Below are positions 45,834 to 58,572 of a stretch of 64,000 nt of DNA, in pieces. The notes under the pieces are model-generated. The model had not been told where the DNA came from. It saw nothing but the letters and a program-made list of their open reading frames with translations, and did no database searches. The stretch's first letter is position 1, and every line of letters begins with the position of its first letter. The DNA comes from Odiellus spinosus (taxonomy: Eukaryota > Arthropoda > Arachnida > Opiliones > Phalangiidae): contig OY987226.1 in the NCBI GenBank assembly GCA_963920705.1, forward strand, positions 12,340,501 through 12,404,500. Reading direction: 5' to 3'. Made by a program: the position numbers and the translations under genes.

Positions 45834-48800
45834 GTGCTCAAAGAAATTAGGAGATACTTTTAAATTATTTATAAAAACATTTTTGAAGCAAAAAGTGGCA
45901 TTGTATTCTGTACAAAGAAATTTAAATCTCTATATGATATAAGGGTTAAGGTTTAAAATTTTAACTATTTTAGTTTATTAACTAATATATTTAAATTTTA
46001 ACTATTCATATTAGTATTATTAATCGAAAAAAAGCCATAAATACGTTCATATATTTATTTATTGATAAATGGGTTGCGACGGAAATCCAAGATATCATAT
46101 TACATCATCATGTACCGTAATGTCCGCATATACAACCAGTATTTGAAACCCCTAGTTGCCATCATCTAATCACCATACAAATCACCATGTACAATATATA
46201 GTCGGAGACTTTGCGCCTGGTTAGATTATGGCCTCGTGTTGCATTAATCGTATATAAAAAAATTGTTAAGCCTAATGTAAATGTAAATTTATTTTTAAGT
46301 ACATTGCAAACGGATCGAAGGGGGCTCGCGAATATTTCACCTTCATTTTTGACCACATACGTCCAAAGCTTTAACCCTTATCTCTACGGATTGTTGATAT
46401 TAGGTTTAAAGGAAGCCATAGCTTTGTTAAGTGTTATCAAATCAAAATGAAATTCCCTACAGACTTTCATCAAGGTTGAATATGACTTACATGAGGCGCC
46501 CGAAGAATCAAAAAAGTAGGTTTGCTGTTAATGTTTTCAATAAATGTATAACTAGGTATTCCTAATATTTCATTTGATTTCTTATATGGGTAAATAGGTA
46601 TATATAATGTAGCCTAGCTTTGTTCTTGCTGTAAACTCAATTTGACCATGACTCTAGGGAGGGTATCCATAGTCCGTGTGAATCCTCCCCAAAAAAACAC
46701 GCCGGCTACGGGTGGTCGTTACGGCTCGCAAGTATCTACCTTAAAAACCACTCGGAAAACGTGACATTATCGTTACTATAACCCCACGTTTTGATTACGG
46801 ATACCAATCTAAGAGAATTCGGGGGAAAGTGGATGGGCCTAAAATCCGTTGAGCAAACTCCAAGTTGAATTAAGGTTTAGGAAACGCGATAGGGTGACGG
46901 GCAGAAAACGTGAATGACCTTTACGATGACCCTTATATATATATATATATTCTTTCTTTCTGGGTTTTCCTTGATTCTTAATCCGAAGCAACTCGACGCG
47001 ATCACGGCTTTTTAACCCTCCCGTGAAAACTATACAGCATCCAAATTTATAGACTGCACGAAATATACAGTATACGTAACTAATACAATAACGGCTGAGC
47101 AACTTCACTTGAAAGTATGACGAAAAGAATAAGGACATGTAACACTCTTAAGCATTCATGGTATTATAATTTGGTTGTTTAAAAATAAAATTCTACAAAT
47201 ATTTTAGTGTTCTAAGTTTGAGAAGTTTTCTTGCTTTCGGCTAAAACTCAAAACACATTCTTTAAATATTTATAAAAAATTTCCTGGAATCTTTTAATAT
47301 TTTATTTTTCAGGGAATATTAACAACCCAATATTGTGTTTCTTAATGACTTACAACGTAACCTAAACTATACCTAAATTAATTATAAACTTAAAAAACAA
47401 TAAAAAAAAGTTTTTACGATTTAAAATTAGTCGAATTACTAAGTTATTTTCACTCGGATTACAGGTTTTTAATTAACGAAATAGTTCCATATGATGACAT
47501 TTTAACATTAATTTAAATATAATATTTATCAGTCTTTCTAATCTAAGAAAAAAAAGACAACCCTGAGATTCGGGAAATACCTAGGACTAAGATTGTATCG
47601 CACATCTTATTAAACTACCATCATATGTTGTATTGTATTTTATAATAAATAACAATCCCTTGCTAATAAGCCATCAACAATCCATTCCCCATCCAATAAA
47701 GGAAAAAAAAATGTTAGAGGACATTATACTTGTAATTGAAATTAAAAAATAGATATATAAATGAATTTATCCCTTCAAGTAGCGTATCCACGTCTGGGTT
47801 CCTTCAAAAACGCTCAGTTAAGGGTGGATGCTGTCCGGGGTAAAGTAAGAGAGTCTAACGACACCCCGAATAGTTCAAAATACACTTATAATCAGTTTGA
47901 AATTCAACCTGCTCCATATAGGAAGATGGCAAACGGGCAAAGGCGGGGAGAAAAACCTGATATTAAATAACCTCCTTACTTAGGGATTATTTGTAAGGGT
48001 GAATAACGTAATGCCCCTAATAAGGTTGATAAAAAAAGGTCCGTGACCATGGATAACTAGCCCCTGGTTCTTCTACGCTGTGACGTTGCAAGATCAGGAT
48101 CATCTCCTCCCTATAATATAATCAAGTGATTTTTAATCGATTCTATATACTATTAAAATTAAGACTTGTTGATCGAAACATTCCGGAAATGTACCAAAAA
48201 TCTATAAATATTGGTTGTTATTCAAGTAAAAGGAGAACCTCGGACTAATCAAAAGACTCCCCACCTTTGGTTTCATAAAATATCCGCGACACGCGCGGTT
48301 GTACGCACGATTGTGTGCTTGAAATAATCAAGAACGAGATTTATAAGGTTTTTATTAAGAGAAACTTGGAGTTAAAAGTGGAACAGCTTTTGGATTTTTG
48401 TTTTCGGAATCACCATACCAAAAAAAAACTTATTCGAGAATTTTTTCAGAATTTTTAGACACGTTTTTATGTGTTTAAATTAATTTCTGAAGTAATATTT
48501 CAGCCTTCAACAGTGCATGTAATATCCTAACATTAAAAGAATAGGCCGGCATGGTGATTCCGAAAATAAATTCAACAGCTGTTCCATTTTTACCTCCAAG
48601 GTTTCCTTTAAGCTAAAACTTGTCTTAATTATAGAAGTCAGAATCAATAAAAAAGTATTACATTCACCCTCCCTTTCTAAGCAAGCTATCTTCGTATGTG
48701 GTGAAATTTCATTCTGATTATGATTGTGTACTTCTTTCCAATATGAGTTAAGGCAATTACAAAATCCGGGGCGCATTGATACATAATCTTAAACTTTATA

Positions 48801-49159
48801 AAGAAGAAAAAAGGCATTCGTGCCAACTATCTATGTTTGATATTCACGAGTATAGTATGGACTACCAGCAGAGAACGCACCCAGATACAAAACTGGCTTT
48901 TCCATATCAAGCCCCGCTGCTGTTGGGGAGAGTCCGTGCAAGCTAACATCGCGAAAACTTTTTTTTTATTCTTCTTATTTGAAAGTCGAGTTCAAAGATC
49001 TTAAGAGATTATATTCCACATTTATACTACGGAGGGATTAGGTTGAGAGCTTAACCTTGAGGATGTTGTGTAGGACGCGACGACGAGGTATAATAAGCTT
49101 CATTAAAGCGGTGAACCATTTATTTATAACTTATTTTTAAAATTTAAAACTAACATTTT
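45834..49159. other. Gene-free AT-rich sequence
   Basis: No supported gene. A TA microsatellite lies at 46934-46950 and TTAAGCCTAA at 46266-46275. The open frames at 46162-46450 and 46839-47138 show no domains. Confidence 0.6.
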
Positions 49160-49645
49160 ATTATTAATACTAACGGTATTTTTGTAAAATGTCTAAAATT
49201 ATATTTTATATTGTTTCGCCAAATATCTAAAATTACATTTAATATTGTTTTTGCAAAATATCTAAAATGATATTTTATATTATTTTGCAAAATATCTAAA
49301 ATGATATTTTATATTATTTTGCAAAATTTGTAAAATTACATTTTATATTGTTTCGCAAAATATCTAAAATTATATTTTATATGGTTTGCAAAATAACTAC
49401 AATTTATATTGTTTTGCAAAATATCTAAAATTATATTTTATATTATATTGTTTTGCAAAATATTTAAAATTAAATTTTATATTATATTGTTTTGCAAAAT
49501 ATTCAAAATTATATTTTATATTGTTTTGCAAAATATCTGAAATTATATTTATATTGTTTTGCAAAATATCTAAAAATTGGATTTTATACTATTTTGAAAA
49601 ATATCTAAAAATTTGATTTTATATTGTTTGTAAATTATCCAAATT
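49160..49645. repeat. AT-rich minisatellite, about 34 bp unit
   Basis: About 13-14 units of TTTTGCAAAATATCTAAAATTATATTTTATATTG type, 28-39 bp long owing to small gains and losses. Each unit starts with the palindrome TTTTGCAAAA. The frame at 49386-49616 reads as repeated Leu/Tyr/Phe/Lys and is an artefact of the repeat. An isolated TTTTGCAAAATATGCAAAAC lies at about 49806. Confidence 0.9.
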
Positions 49646-52600
49646 CATCGCAATAGGATTTTGCAAAATAGCGTGGGTTTTATCTGGAAAAGTTTGTTTT
49701 CTTTGGCTAGAAACTAACATCTGCAGATTATTTTAATTTATCCAAGCTAAAAATTTATTCTAAAATCGAGCGAATAGAATATATATAAAAGTAAAAATTC
49801 TTAATATTTTGCAAAATATGCAAAACTCCAGTCCTTAATAATGTATACAGATAATCACTGTCATACAATTTTTGAATTGTAAATTGTAAAACAGAAGAAT
49901 AGTTATATAACTCTATATACCCAAAACTTTCCCATCAGTAAAATTATGTATAAAATACATAAATTCCTCTACTCTACCTGAACCCTCCGTCATCCCCTTA
50001 CGTCTTTCAGTCTTTCATTTACAAGAAAGACCCAAGAGAAATGCAACAAGAAGATACAAATATTCATATAGTTTCCCCAACCCTAAAACCTAACACCCCC
50101 ACCCCAGACTTGGAAAACTCTTCCTCTTACGAAACAACACATTCTATCTTTTTAATCTTTCAAAACTATGAACTAAAATTGTCCCCCATCTTACAAGCTT
50201 ACATCCTTACCTATGATCGTTAATAAGAACCTTTCAACACTAAAAAGACCTAAGAACGGCTCTCTGTTTACATTTTATTTCAGATTCAATCGTTACTTCG
50301 TCCAAAGTTTATCTTAACCTTTATCTCTGCGATTTCTTTACTTAGGAAACAGAGGCAGCTTAGCTTTGGGCGTGTTAAGATATCAAAATTGAATATACTA
50401 TAAAATGAAAACCATTCTTTTACGCAACACCGACGCATTTAGTTTCCTTACAACGCATTAAGAAACAGAAACTACATAGTTACAGGAACCTCGCTTTCAA
50501 AGGTATTGAAATTTCGGTGTTATCTAACAATTTTTCGATTCGATATCTGTTTGCATACTAGCCAAAGTTGAGGCGTATTTATACTAAATGTTCAAGTGTA
50601 CGTGTTGAAAAGATAGTTTTGAAAACAGGAGTATTTAACTTTTACTTTTCATCTCAGCTACTACAGAATTCATTACGATTTTCAAGCTTGAACATTTCTA
50701 GGTTTCATCTTAATTTGAATATCTTTTAGGGTGTATTTTAGCTTCCCAAGAATTGCAAACTGAGATAATCTTTATATATATATAGGAAAACTCCTCTTTG
50801 AAAAAGATGAAAAGATGAGAGAGAGAGAAAGAGAAAGAGGAAGTAGGAAGAGAATTACTTAACGGTGGCCCACCGCTCGGAAGGTCATTTTAGCTAAAAC
50901 TTTGCGCATGGGGGAAAAAGAAGAGGGAAAGTCTGAGACAGGAGAGAGAATCAAAAATGAGAGAACTTTTACATATTCACTCTTATATAATAGCAAGAAG
51001 GGTGGTAAGATACATGGACGCGAAACAAAAGACTTTATAGGTATGTATAGTTTGTTCTTGTTCTAAAGTAGTTCGTCTACTATGAATACACAATATGCAA
51101 ATTAAAAGCCAAGAACTAGTTTATGCACCTAAGAACATGGGGTGCAAAGATAATCTAAACTAATCATCACGTACTTGATCTGAAACTTTCAGTGAGACTA
51201 CAAAGCATAGCTTATAATGAATTAGATTCAAGAGATATGCGTGTGAGGGAGAAAATGAATAGCAGACGAATATTGTCTATAACGTATGCGTGGTTGATAA
51301 CAGAGGAGGCCTTAGGTCCATTAAAAATATTGTTGATCTAAACTGTCCAGGTAAACTTTACACGTAGTTCAAAGTTTACATTTAATTGTGTACAAATTAT
51401 AGATATTTAATATAATATAACCTGTAATAAGAAGTTGTAAAATAAATGATATTAAAAATGAAATTCAAATCGATTTAAAGTTCGTTAATTAATCGATTTA
51501 AACTTCGAAATTTTACTATTATTGAAAATCACTTCGTTATATCTAAAATTTGTTACACCTGTACATAAGGTATAGCGGGGGAATTTCGTGGCGCGAAAAA
51601 CTTTGCTCATTACGTACATAGTTAAAGATTAGAACATAACACAAAACGCCCGTGTAGATTATAAAGGGTCACGAGCTTTTTCCCGCCAAATAGCGCTTAC
51701 ATAATATATAGTGGTGTATATCGTATACTTCGTGGCGTCAATTCCGTGTCCAGAGTATGTGAGGGTATAGCTACATAAGCCTTTCGCTTTTCTCTTAATG
51801 CGCATTAATAATGGATGAAGTTGGCGCTCGCCGCTCGGAGCGCCCCGTAATAGCACCTGTTTTGAAAAGGTCGTCCAATCCGCCCCCTTTTCTTATACGT
51901 TTACTCGACCGCGCGGACGCTGTGGGTGAAGACGTTTTCAACCTAAACTTCAGTTCCTATTCAGTTGGAAATTTCAACGTTAACTAGAGATGGGTGGTTC
52001 CCGAATCCAAGTTTAGTCCGGTTCACATGGTCTCTTATTGGTCCCAAAAACTTCGCGTACGTTATAACAGGGTTCGAAACGTGGCGATTGCTCAAAAAAC
52101 ATCAAGGTAAAGCAGCCAGGATCGCTTATAAACATTGTATAGCATTTTATCAAGTTTCAAAATCCGTGACCTTTCAAATCAATTTAAAACTCCTCGGATT
52201 ACCAGTTGTTGAACTTGTTGCGAATATTTAAGTTTATGTTGAAGCGGTGTGAACGCCGCCAAATAAAGCTCGGTCACTGAGATGGTACGGAGTCTCGCCT
52301 CCAAAATGGTGAAACTCGAGTCTGAAATTGTACGCTCAAGAGGTCGCCAGTCTATCTCCAGCATAAGGGTTACGGTTAGGAGGGGGGAGTACTTTGAGAT
52401 ATGGACGGTTTTGCTGCAAGAACTACTTTGAAAGTCTCCTTTATTAGCCCGTCGGTATTCTAGTACGTCTTTCTCTATATGTATGTATAAGTATTTCTAA
52501 CCCCTTCTCCGCTCGCCACTTCTCTGTCTTTTCTTGAATCTCTTTTCTCTCGCCTCTCTCTCACCTTACCGAGCGAGGGGGTTCCTGGTTCTGGCTAGCC

Positions 52601-54876
52601 TCGGGCAGAGCTTAAAGATGGAGTTTGTGCGTAAGAGACTGGGAGAGATGGTCATTAGGGTTTCTTCCCATCATCCCCTTCCTTACTTCCTTCCTCAATT
52701 CTTTTCCTTTCTTTCCTCTAGAGCTCTTACCTACCCGGAATCTTATATAACTTTGTCCCCCCTTTCTTTCCGAGAAAAGTTTCACCGCGTACGAATTATA
52801 CGTTAAAGGTAAAGTTGGTTTAAGATTAGGCCTAAGAGCGAGAGAGGAATCGAGGGTATTGTTCTGTTTTGTTTGGTGTATTAAGTTGTAAATGGTTTAA
52901 GGCTAAGGGGTTTAAATTACGCGTCTAAATTCTCTATAAGATATGGCCTTGATAAGTTTATATTCCCGATGGATCCGCCAAGGTACAATAATATGACTTT
53001 TCGTTTCCTGTTTAAGAGCGTGTGCCAAGTTTCGAACAGTTTTACCCTTTAACATCGTGTATTAATCTGCAACACGCTCTTGGGCATATTTTGTTAAGCC
53101 TTGGCGACGATGACACAATTGAAATTAAGTTTTTAGACGTATTTTCAGCGACAATGCAAATAAACTGTTTACGTAACAACAAATTCTTAGTCTGTATGAA
53201 ATATTGACTCAAATTACTTTAATTATCGTGATTTTAATTTAGTATAATTAAGAATATTAATCATAATTTGATTTAAATTCAAATATTATTACGTTTTCAC
53301 TATTATAAGCCAAGTTGTTGATTTATTTAACGGTGGTTTAATAAATATTTCATCCCATGATTACATCATCGTGGTGTTATATCCCATACTCAGATTCAAC
53401 TAAATTTTTCACAAAAGAAAACCGTCTCTTAGCTTAAGGGTGATGTTTAATTATTTAGCTATGATTTCTTAATGATGGTGAGGATGATAAAACCAAGAAA
53501 ACTTACGTAACATAATTGTTGTTAAGCCTAACTCTTAGGCGAAGGTTGCCATGGGGCGACTAATAAAGCTAATTAAGTGTATAGAAACTTCCTGGAAAGA
53601 AACTAAGGAAATGGGTTAAAAGAAAGTAACGAAAAATACATCCACTTCGTAGATCGGAACTCCTCACGCGACCCCATATTCAGAGTCAGAGTCAAAAGGG
53701 TTAACTATAAACGAAGCCCTTTGGCTATTGGTCTTATCTAATACCTATGAAACAATTGAGTCAAAGATAGGGTGTAAAAAAAATCCCATGCACTAGCAAC
53801 ATTTATTATCCATGCCTTTCACTTCATTGCTTCTAAATCAATATAACATAATCGTGTGAAGAAGGCCACAAATATATAGTCATCTAGTTTCTTATAAACA
53901 ATATAATTAAAAGCAGGGAATAAGAGAAAATAATTATAACGTCATTACCAGAATTTCTATTGCTTCTAAAATTTTAAACCAATGAATATACGGTGTGTGT
54001 AAAAGTAGGACTTAATTTTATACTCCAAGTTACATTTTATTAAAAACAATATTATAAAAGGCAGGAAGTAGGAAAAAACTAGTTATGTCATTATTATTAT
54101 CAGCGCATTTTTCTTACCCACCTTTCAGTTCATTGTTTCTAATCCAGTGGATAGTGTATAGCTACACTTAAGGAAAAAAAGGTGGGGGTTTCTTCCTGAA
54201 GTGTGTATCATAAGAAAAGGGAGACTAAAGGATGCTAGATAAGGTTCCCGCTTTCCGTATCCGTCAATAGGCTTAACCAAGGCCTAAACCTATGCATATA
54301 GCTCGTTGAAAAGAATAAAGAAGGCCGCGGGTTCGCTAGACAATAGCCTTTGATTGTACCCGGTAATGAAGGCGCGGTATAAAACTGCGTTCGACTTTCA
54401 GGGTTTAATGAAGTAGTCTTAGGGATGAAGGGAAAAACAGGGTTCATTAAATTACCCACGTTTAGCTTCGTGTACGTTGTTTATTAAATTGAACCCAATT
54501 AATAGTCGGATTCAGTCACAGTTTACATCGCGTATGAAAGAAGACTACCATATATTACTATATAAAAATAACTATGATGAATAAAAATAAGACTATAGCT
54601 TAGTTATTTGCTCCACGATGCAACCTCTGACAGAATTTTAACGATTGTTCGATTAATTTGAAGTTTTGTATTGAGATGTTGGAATAAAAGAGAAAAGTAC
54701 TTATAAAAGGTCTATGTTTTATCCAATCTATCTAGCTTTATGGGTGTTAGTTCAATTAGTTTAAACGGTGAGCACCTTCCCTTAGTCTTTTTTAAGTCTT
54801 CAGCCTTTTCTTTTCTCTGGGAAATGAAGTTAGAGGAGAACGACGCGCCTAAGGGTGATGGGCATATCGCTATATT
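49646..54876. other. Gene-free sequence with one perfect E2F-like site
   Basis: No supported gene. TTTCCCGCCAAA at 51679-51690 is the reverse of TTTGGCGGGAAA. A GA-rich tract lies at 50815-50850 and a CT-rich tract at 52500-52565. TTAAGCCTAA lies at 53522-53531. Open frames at 51965-52231 and 52534-52806 have no recognisable domain. Confidence 0.6.
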
Positions 54877-54894
54877 TTTGCATAAATATGCAAA
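54877..54894. promoter_or_regulatory. Palindromic double octamer-like site
   Basis: TTTGCAT-AAAT-ATGCAAA: two inverted octamer halves with 7-bp arms, continuing as ATGCAAATTAA. It could bind a POU-domain dimer. Single octamers are expected by chance in such AT-rich DNA, so this is weak. Confidence 0.25.
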
Positions 54895-55149
54895 TTAAGT
54901 TTATGAATTTTTCTTCATTTTTTTATTCTCTTTTATTGTGTCTTCCCAAATTTAGTCGATAGAGGGTTTTTGTTTAGTTTTTAAGATTGGAGAGACACGA
55001 GAGAGAAAGAGAGAGTGAAAATTGGTCGTTAAAAATAGGAAATTTAATAGATAAAGTGATGCATTGAGGAGTTTACAGGGAAAATATTTCTAAAAGAAGA
55101 AGGAAAATACTATTTAATTTTTCTAAATGAACCAGGAAGATATAAGCAA

Positions 55150-56345
55150 ATGTTTATATTGTCAGGAAATAATACTAAACTGTATCAAGGAAAAATACTA
55201 AATTATCAAGGAAAAATACCACTAAATTATCAAGTAAAAATACCACTAAATTATCAAGGAAAAATACTACTAAATTATCAAGGAAAAATACCACTAAATT
55301 ATCAAGGAAAAATACTACTAAATTATCAAGGAAAAATACTACTAAATTATCAAGGAAAAATACTACTAAATTATCAAGGAAAAATACTACTAAATTATCA
55401 AGTAAAAATACTACTAAATTATCAAGGAAAAATACTACAAAATTATCAAGGAAAATCCTACTAAATCATCAAGGAAAAATACTACTATACTATATCAAGG
55501 AAAAAATACTACTAAACTATCAAAGAAAAAATACTACTAAATTATCAAGGAAAAATACTACTAAATTATCAAGGAAAATCCTACTAAATCATCAAGGAAA
55601 AAATACTACTATACTATATCAAGGAAAAAATACTACTAAACTATCAAAGAAAAATACTACTAAATTATCAAGGAAAAATACTACTAAATTATCAAGGAAA
55701 AATACTACTAAACTATCAAGGAAAAATACTACTAAACTATGAAGGAAAAATACTACTAAACTATGAAGGAAAAATACTACTAAACTATGAAGGAAAAATA
55801 CTACTAAACTATGAAGGAAAAATACTACTAAATTATGAAGAAAAAATACTACTAAACTATGAAGAAAAAATACTACTAAACTATGAAGAAAAAATCCTAC
55901 TAAACTATATCAAGGAAAAAATACTACTAAACTATCAAAGAAAAAATACTACTAAATTATCAAGGAAAAATACTACTAAATTATCAAGGAAAATCCTACT
56001 AAATCATCAAGGAAAAAATACTACTATACTATATCAAGGAAAAAATACTACTAAACTATCAAAGAAAAAATACTACTAAATTATCAAGGAAAAATACTAC
56101 TAAATTATCAAGGAAAAATACTACTAAACTATGAAGGAAAAATACTACTAAACTATGAAGGAAAAATACTACTAAACTATGAAGGAAAAATACTACTAAA
56201 CTATGAAGGAAAAATACTACTAAACTATGAAGGAAAAATACTACAAAACTATGAAGGAAAAATACTACTAAACTATGAAGAAAAAATCCTACTAAACCAC
56301 GAAAAAATATTATTAACCCAAGGAAAATTATTACTAAACTATGAA
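55150..56345. repeat. 24-bp minisatellite with higher-order structure
   Basis: Nearly 50 copies of a 24-bp unit, AAGGAAAAATACTACTAAATTATC type. Because 24 is a multiple of three, the first dozen copies stay open (55150-55464) and would read as an 8-residue repeat, an artefact. Variant units mark sub-blocks: ATTATCAAGG early, CTATGAAGG and CTATGAAGA later. A multi-unit variant beginning AAAATCCTACTAAATCATC and including TATACTATATC recurs from 55452, 55574 and 55990, so whole blocks were duplicated. Units decay after about 56290. Confidence 0.93.
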
Positions 56346-58083
56346 TAAAATACTGCTAATCAAGGAAAATACATTATCATAGAAAACAATAACAAATATA
56401 AAAAAAACCTTGAAAAATATAATTGATAGTTAAATTTTGAATTTGTGATAATCATTTTAAAATTAACATAAAACCATTTCCAATCGTAAGTAGTCTAAGC
56501 TCTTTAATTTACCCTAGTCTGGTGGATGTCTCTAGATGATTGCTTAAAACAATTCCTTTTTAATTCAATTTAAGAAGTCGAAACATAATCCTCTAGACTC
56601 TTCTTAAATAAGGTGATTAAAATCACTTTAAACTCGGTACATACCAACCCTCCAACTTTACCATGAATTTGATTCTAGGGAAAATAAAGAAAAAAAAAAA
56701 AAAAAGACCCTAACTCTTCTGAGAATGCGTGTGAAGGGGATACTCCGGGGGGGGGGATGAGGTTAAACTTATTGAAAAGATCCCCTTTCTTGAAACAAGA
56801 TTAAGTTTGGTTTCGAATCCTCTTGTTCTCCTCCAATCCTATGTCTCACACTCCTCAATATTTGATTTTTTTTCTTTTATCTTTAGGCTTTTTTATTGAA
56901 AGATACCCTTCTCTCTGATCCCACCTTCCCCAACTTCCTCTCTTCTCAAAATCTAATAAGATTTAAGTGTGGAATTTAATACAAGAGATATTTTCGGTTT
57001 CTCTATCTCTTTATACTTCAAAGACTCGATTTAAAATCGATCTTAGAATGTCCACTCAAAGAGCTAGACTCTACTTAAAGTAATTTACCTTTCAAAGGGA
57101 AAGAGTCATACATATTTTAACTTTTTGTCGGGTAATAACAGATTCAAATGAGGTTGTTCGAAATATTTAGTACGAAATAGTGACGTCACGATGGAAACAT
57201 TCGAGGATGTTCGTTTTTAAATCATGATATTCGGATATCTTAAAAATGAAACCTAGTTTGTTGCCTCAAAATCGAACAATAAATAAAGTTATGAGATTTA
57301 AACGAAAATGTGTTTTAAATAGTGTCGTCTTGATGGAAAATAAAAGGAGAGGTTTAATTTTACAACATAAGGTCAGTATGACAGGAGTGTAAGAACGGGT
57401 TGAAGTTTATGTTAAAACATTCTCACCAAAACTTTTAACTAGTCTTAACTTTTCGTCAAGGTTTAACTTTTGAAAGGTATCCAAGGAGTATTTAAATTCG
57501 GAAACTCTTTTTAATTGAACTTTAACCTTTTAGTAACCTTCCCTTTAAAACGAAACTCATATAATATAATACTCGGAGGAAATACTTTCAGAAAAGGATT
57601 TTTAGTTTATAAATAATTAATTAACAAAAGTGGGGCCACTCAATTTTTGATTGTACGAGTGTCGGATGAGTGTTCTGTTGGGGATTTTAACTTCGATATA
57701 TCGTTTAAATAATTGATTCGGTTTATATTGACAACGTTATTCTTTGGTTTAATTAATTTGTTCTAAAATCTATATGATGAAAGGCTTTCAATTAAAATTC
57801 ATATTTCACTCGAATTTCAAAGTTTGATACTGTTTAAGCATTTTGAATGATTTTTCAATCACGGTAGAAGGATTAATTTAAATAAATTTAAAGCCCTCTT
57901 TTATGTTAGACTATTAATTAGATGAAGTATTGTGTGGGTATATATTTAAAATATAATGTTGTATAATTAAAGAACACTTTTTGAATTTAGTTAAAGGGAG
58001 AATGAAACTTAAAGTGATTTTTTAACGATTCCTTATCGTTTAAATAGGCCTAATCCACAGTAAAATTAAAAACAAGTATTAAA
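56346..58083. other. Gene-free AT-rich sequence
   Basis: No supported gene. An A run lies at 56691-56705, a 10-base G run at 56747-56756, and TGACGTCA at 57181-57188. Confidence 0.6.
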
Positions 58084-58319
58084 CTAGAAATAAATTTAAA
58101 ACTTACCCGGAAAATAAGCTTAGCTGGATTCACGGAGATCACCTGAACTCCCTATATAAGGACTAGCGACCAATGACATTGATCTATTTCTCTTATATGG
58201 GGAATGCAGGATCTCCATGATCAATGTCATTGGTCGCTAGTCCTTATACGAGAAGTTCAGGGTATCTTCATGAATCCAGCTAAGCCTATTTTGATGGTAA
58301 GTTTTAAAATGATTTCTAG
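58084..58319. mobile_element. Foldback element with 101-bp arms
   Basis: Positions 58084-58184 are the inverse of 58219-58319, with about 87 of 101 positions matching and no gaps. The 30 bases nearest the centre match exactly (TATAAGGACTAGCGACC and on to GATC), and the loop is 34 bases. Mismatches gather toward the outer half. No clear target duplication is visible; both arms begin and end in CTAG. A transcript would fold into a long double-stranded hairpin. It is either a foldback/miniature transposon or an inverted duplication; a small-RNA source is possible. Confidence 0.8.
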
Positions 58320-58532
58320 ATTGAAAATTAAAAAAAATCACTTGTTGTTAGGTTGCATCCTCCCTCTCAGGCTATTTTTAATTTCAAACGATTCGCGAAT
58401 TATGCAATTTAAAAATATTTTATAAAAGTACCCCCAAAATATTTCAACTCGATTAAATTATTAATAATCTTAAATAACCAACTTGAAAACTTGATACGAA
58501 TACGAATCCAGGTATAAAATTAAACACAAATT
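58320..58532. other. Short gene-free interval
   Basis: A/T-rich. A 73-codon frame runs out of the foldback element into this stretch and has no protein features. Confidence 0.55.
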
Positions 58533-58572
58533 TTCTTACCTGCAAATATAAAGAAAATAACAATAATTATTA
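58533..58572 (-). promoter_or_regulatory. Candidate recursive splice site (zero-length exon)
   Basis: On the minus strand CTTAAT, about 28 nt upstream, could be the branch point. A T-rich tract then ends in ATTTGCAG, joined directly to GTAAGAAAA, with the junction 58540/58539. The 15-base core TTGCAGGTAAGAAA is shared with the site at 32864/32863 on the same strand, while the flanks differ, so the two are not copies of one repeat. Function is inferred. Confidence 0.4.

Noticed and set aside
49386-49616. 76-aa Leu/Tyr/Phe/Lys repeat frame
   Set aside because: Translation of the 34-bp AT-rich minisatellite.
52534-52806. 90-aa frame as a host exon
   Set aside because: Starts in a CT microsatellite, has no domain and no splice sites of quality at its ends.
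55150-55464. 104-aa frame with an 8-residue repeat
   Set aside because: The 24-bp minisatellite unit is a multiple of three, so the frame stays open without selection.
56809-56822. B-box-like GGTTTCGAATCC
   Set aside because: One base too long for a T-loop and no tRNA fold around it.
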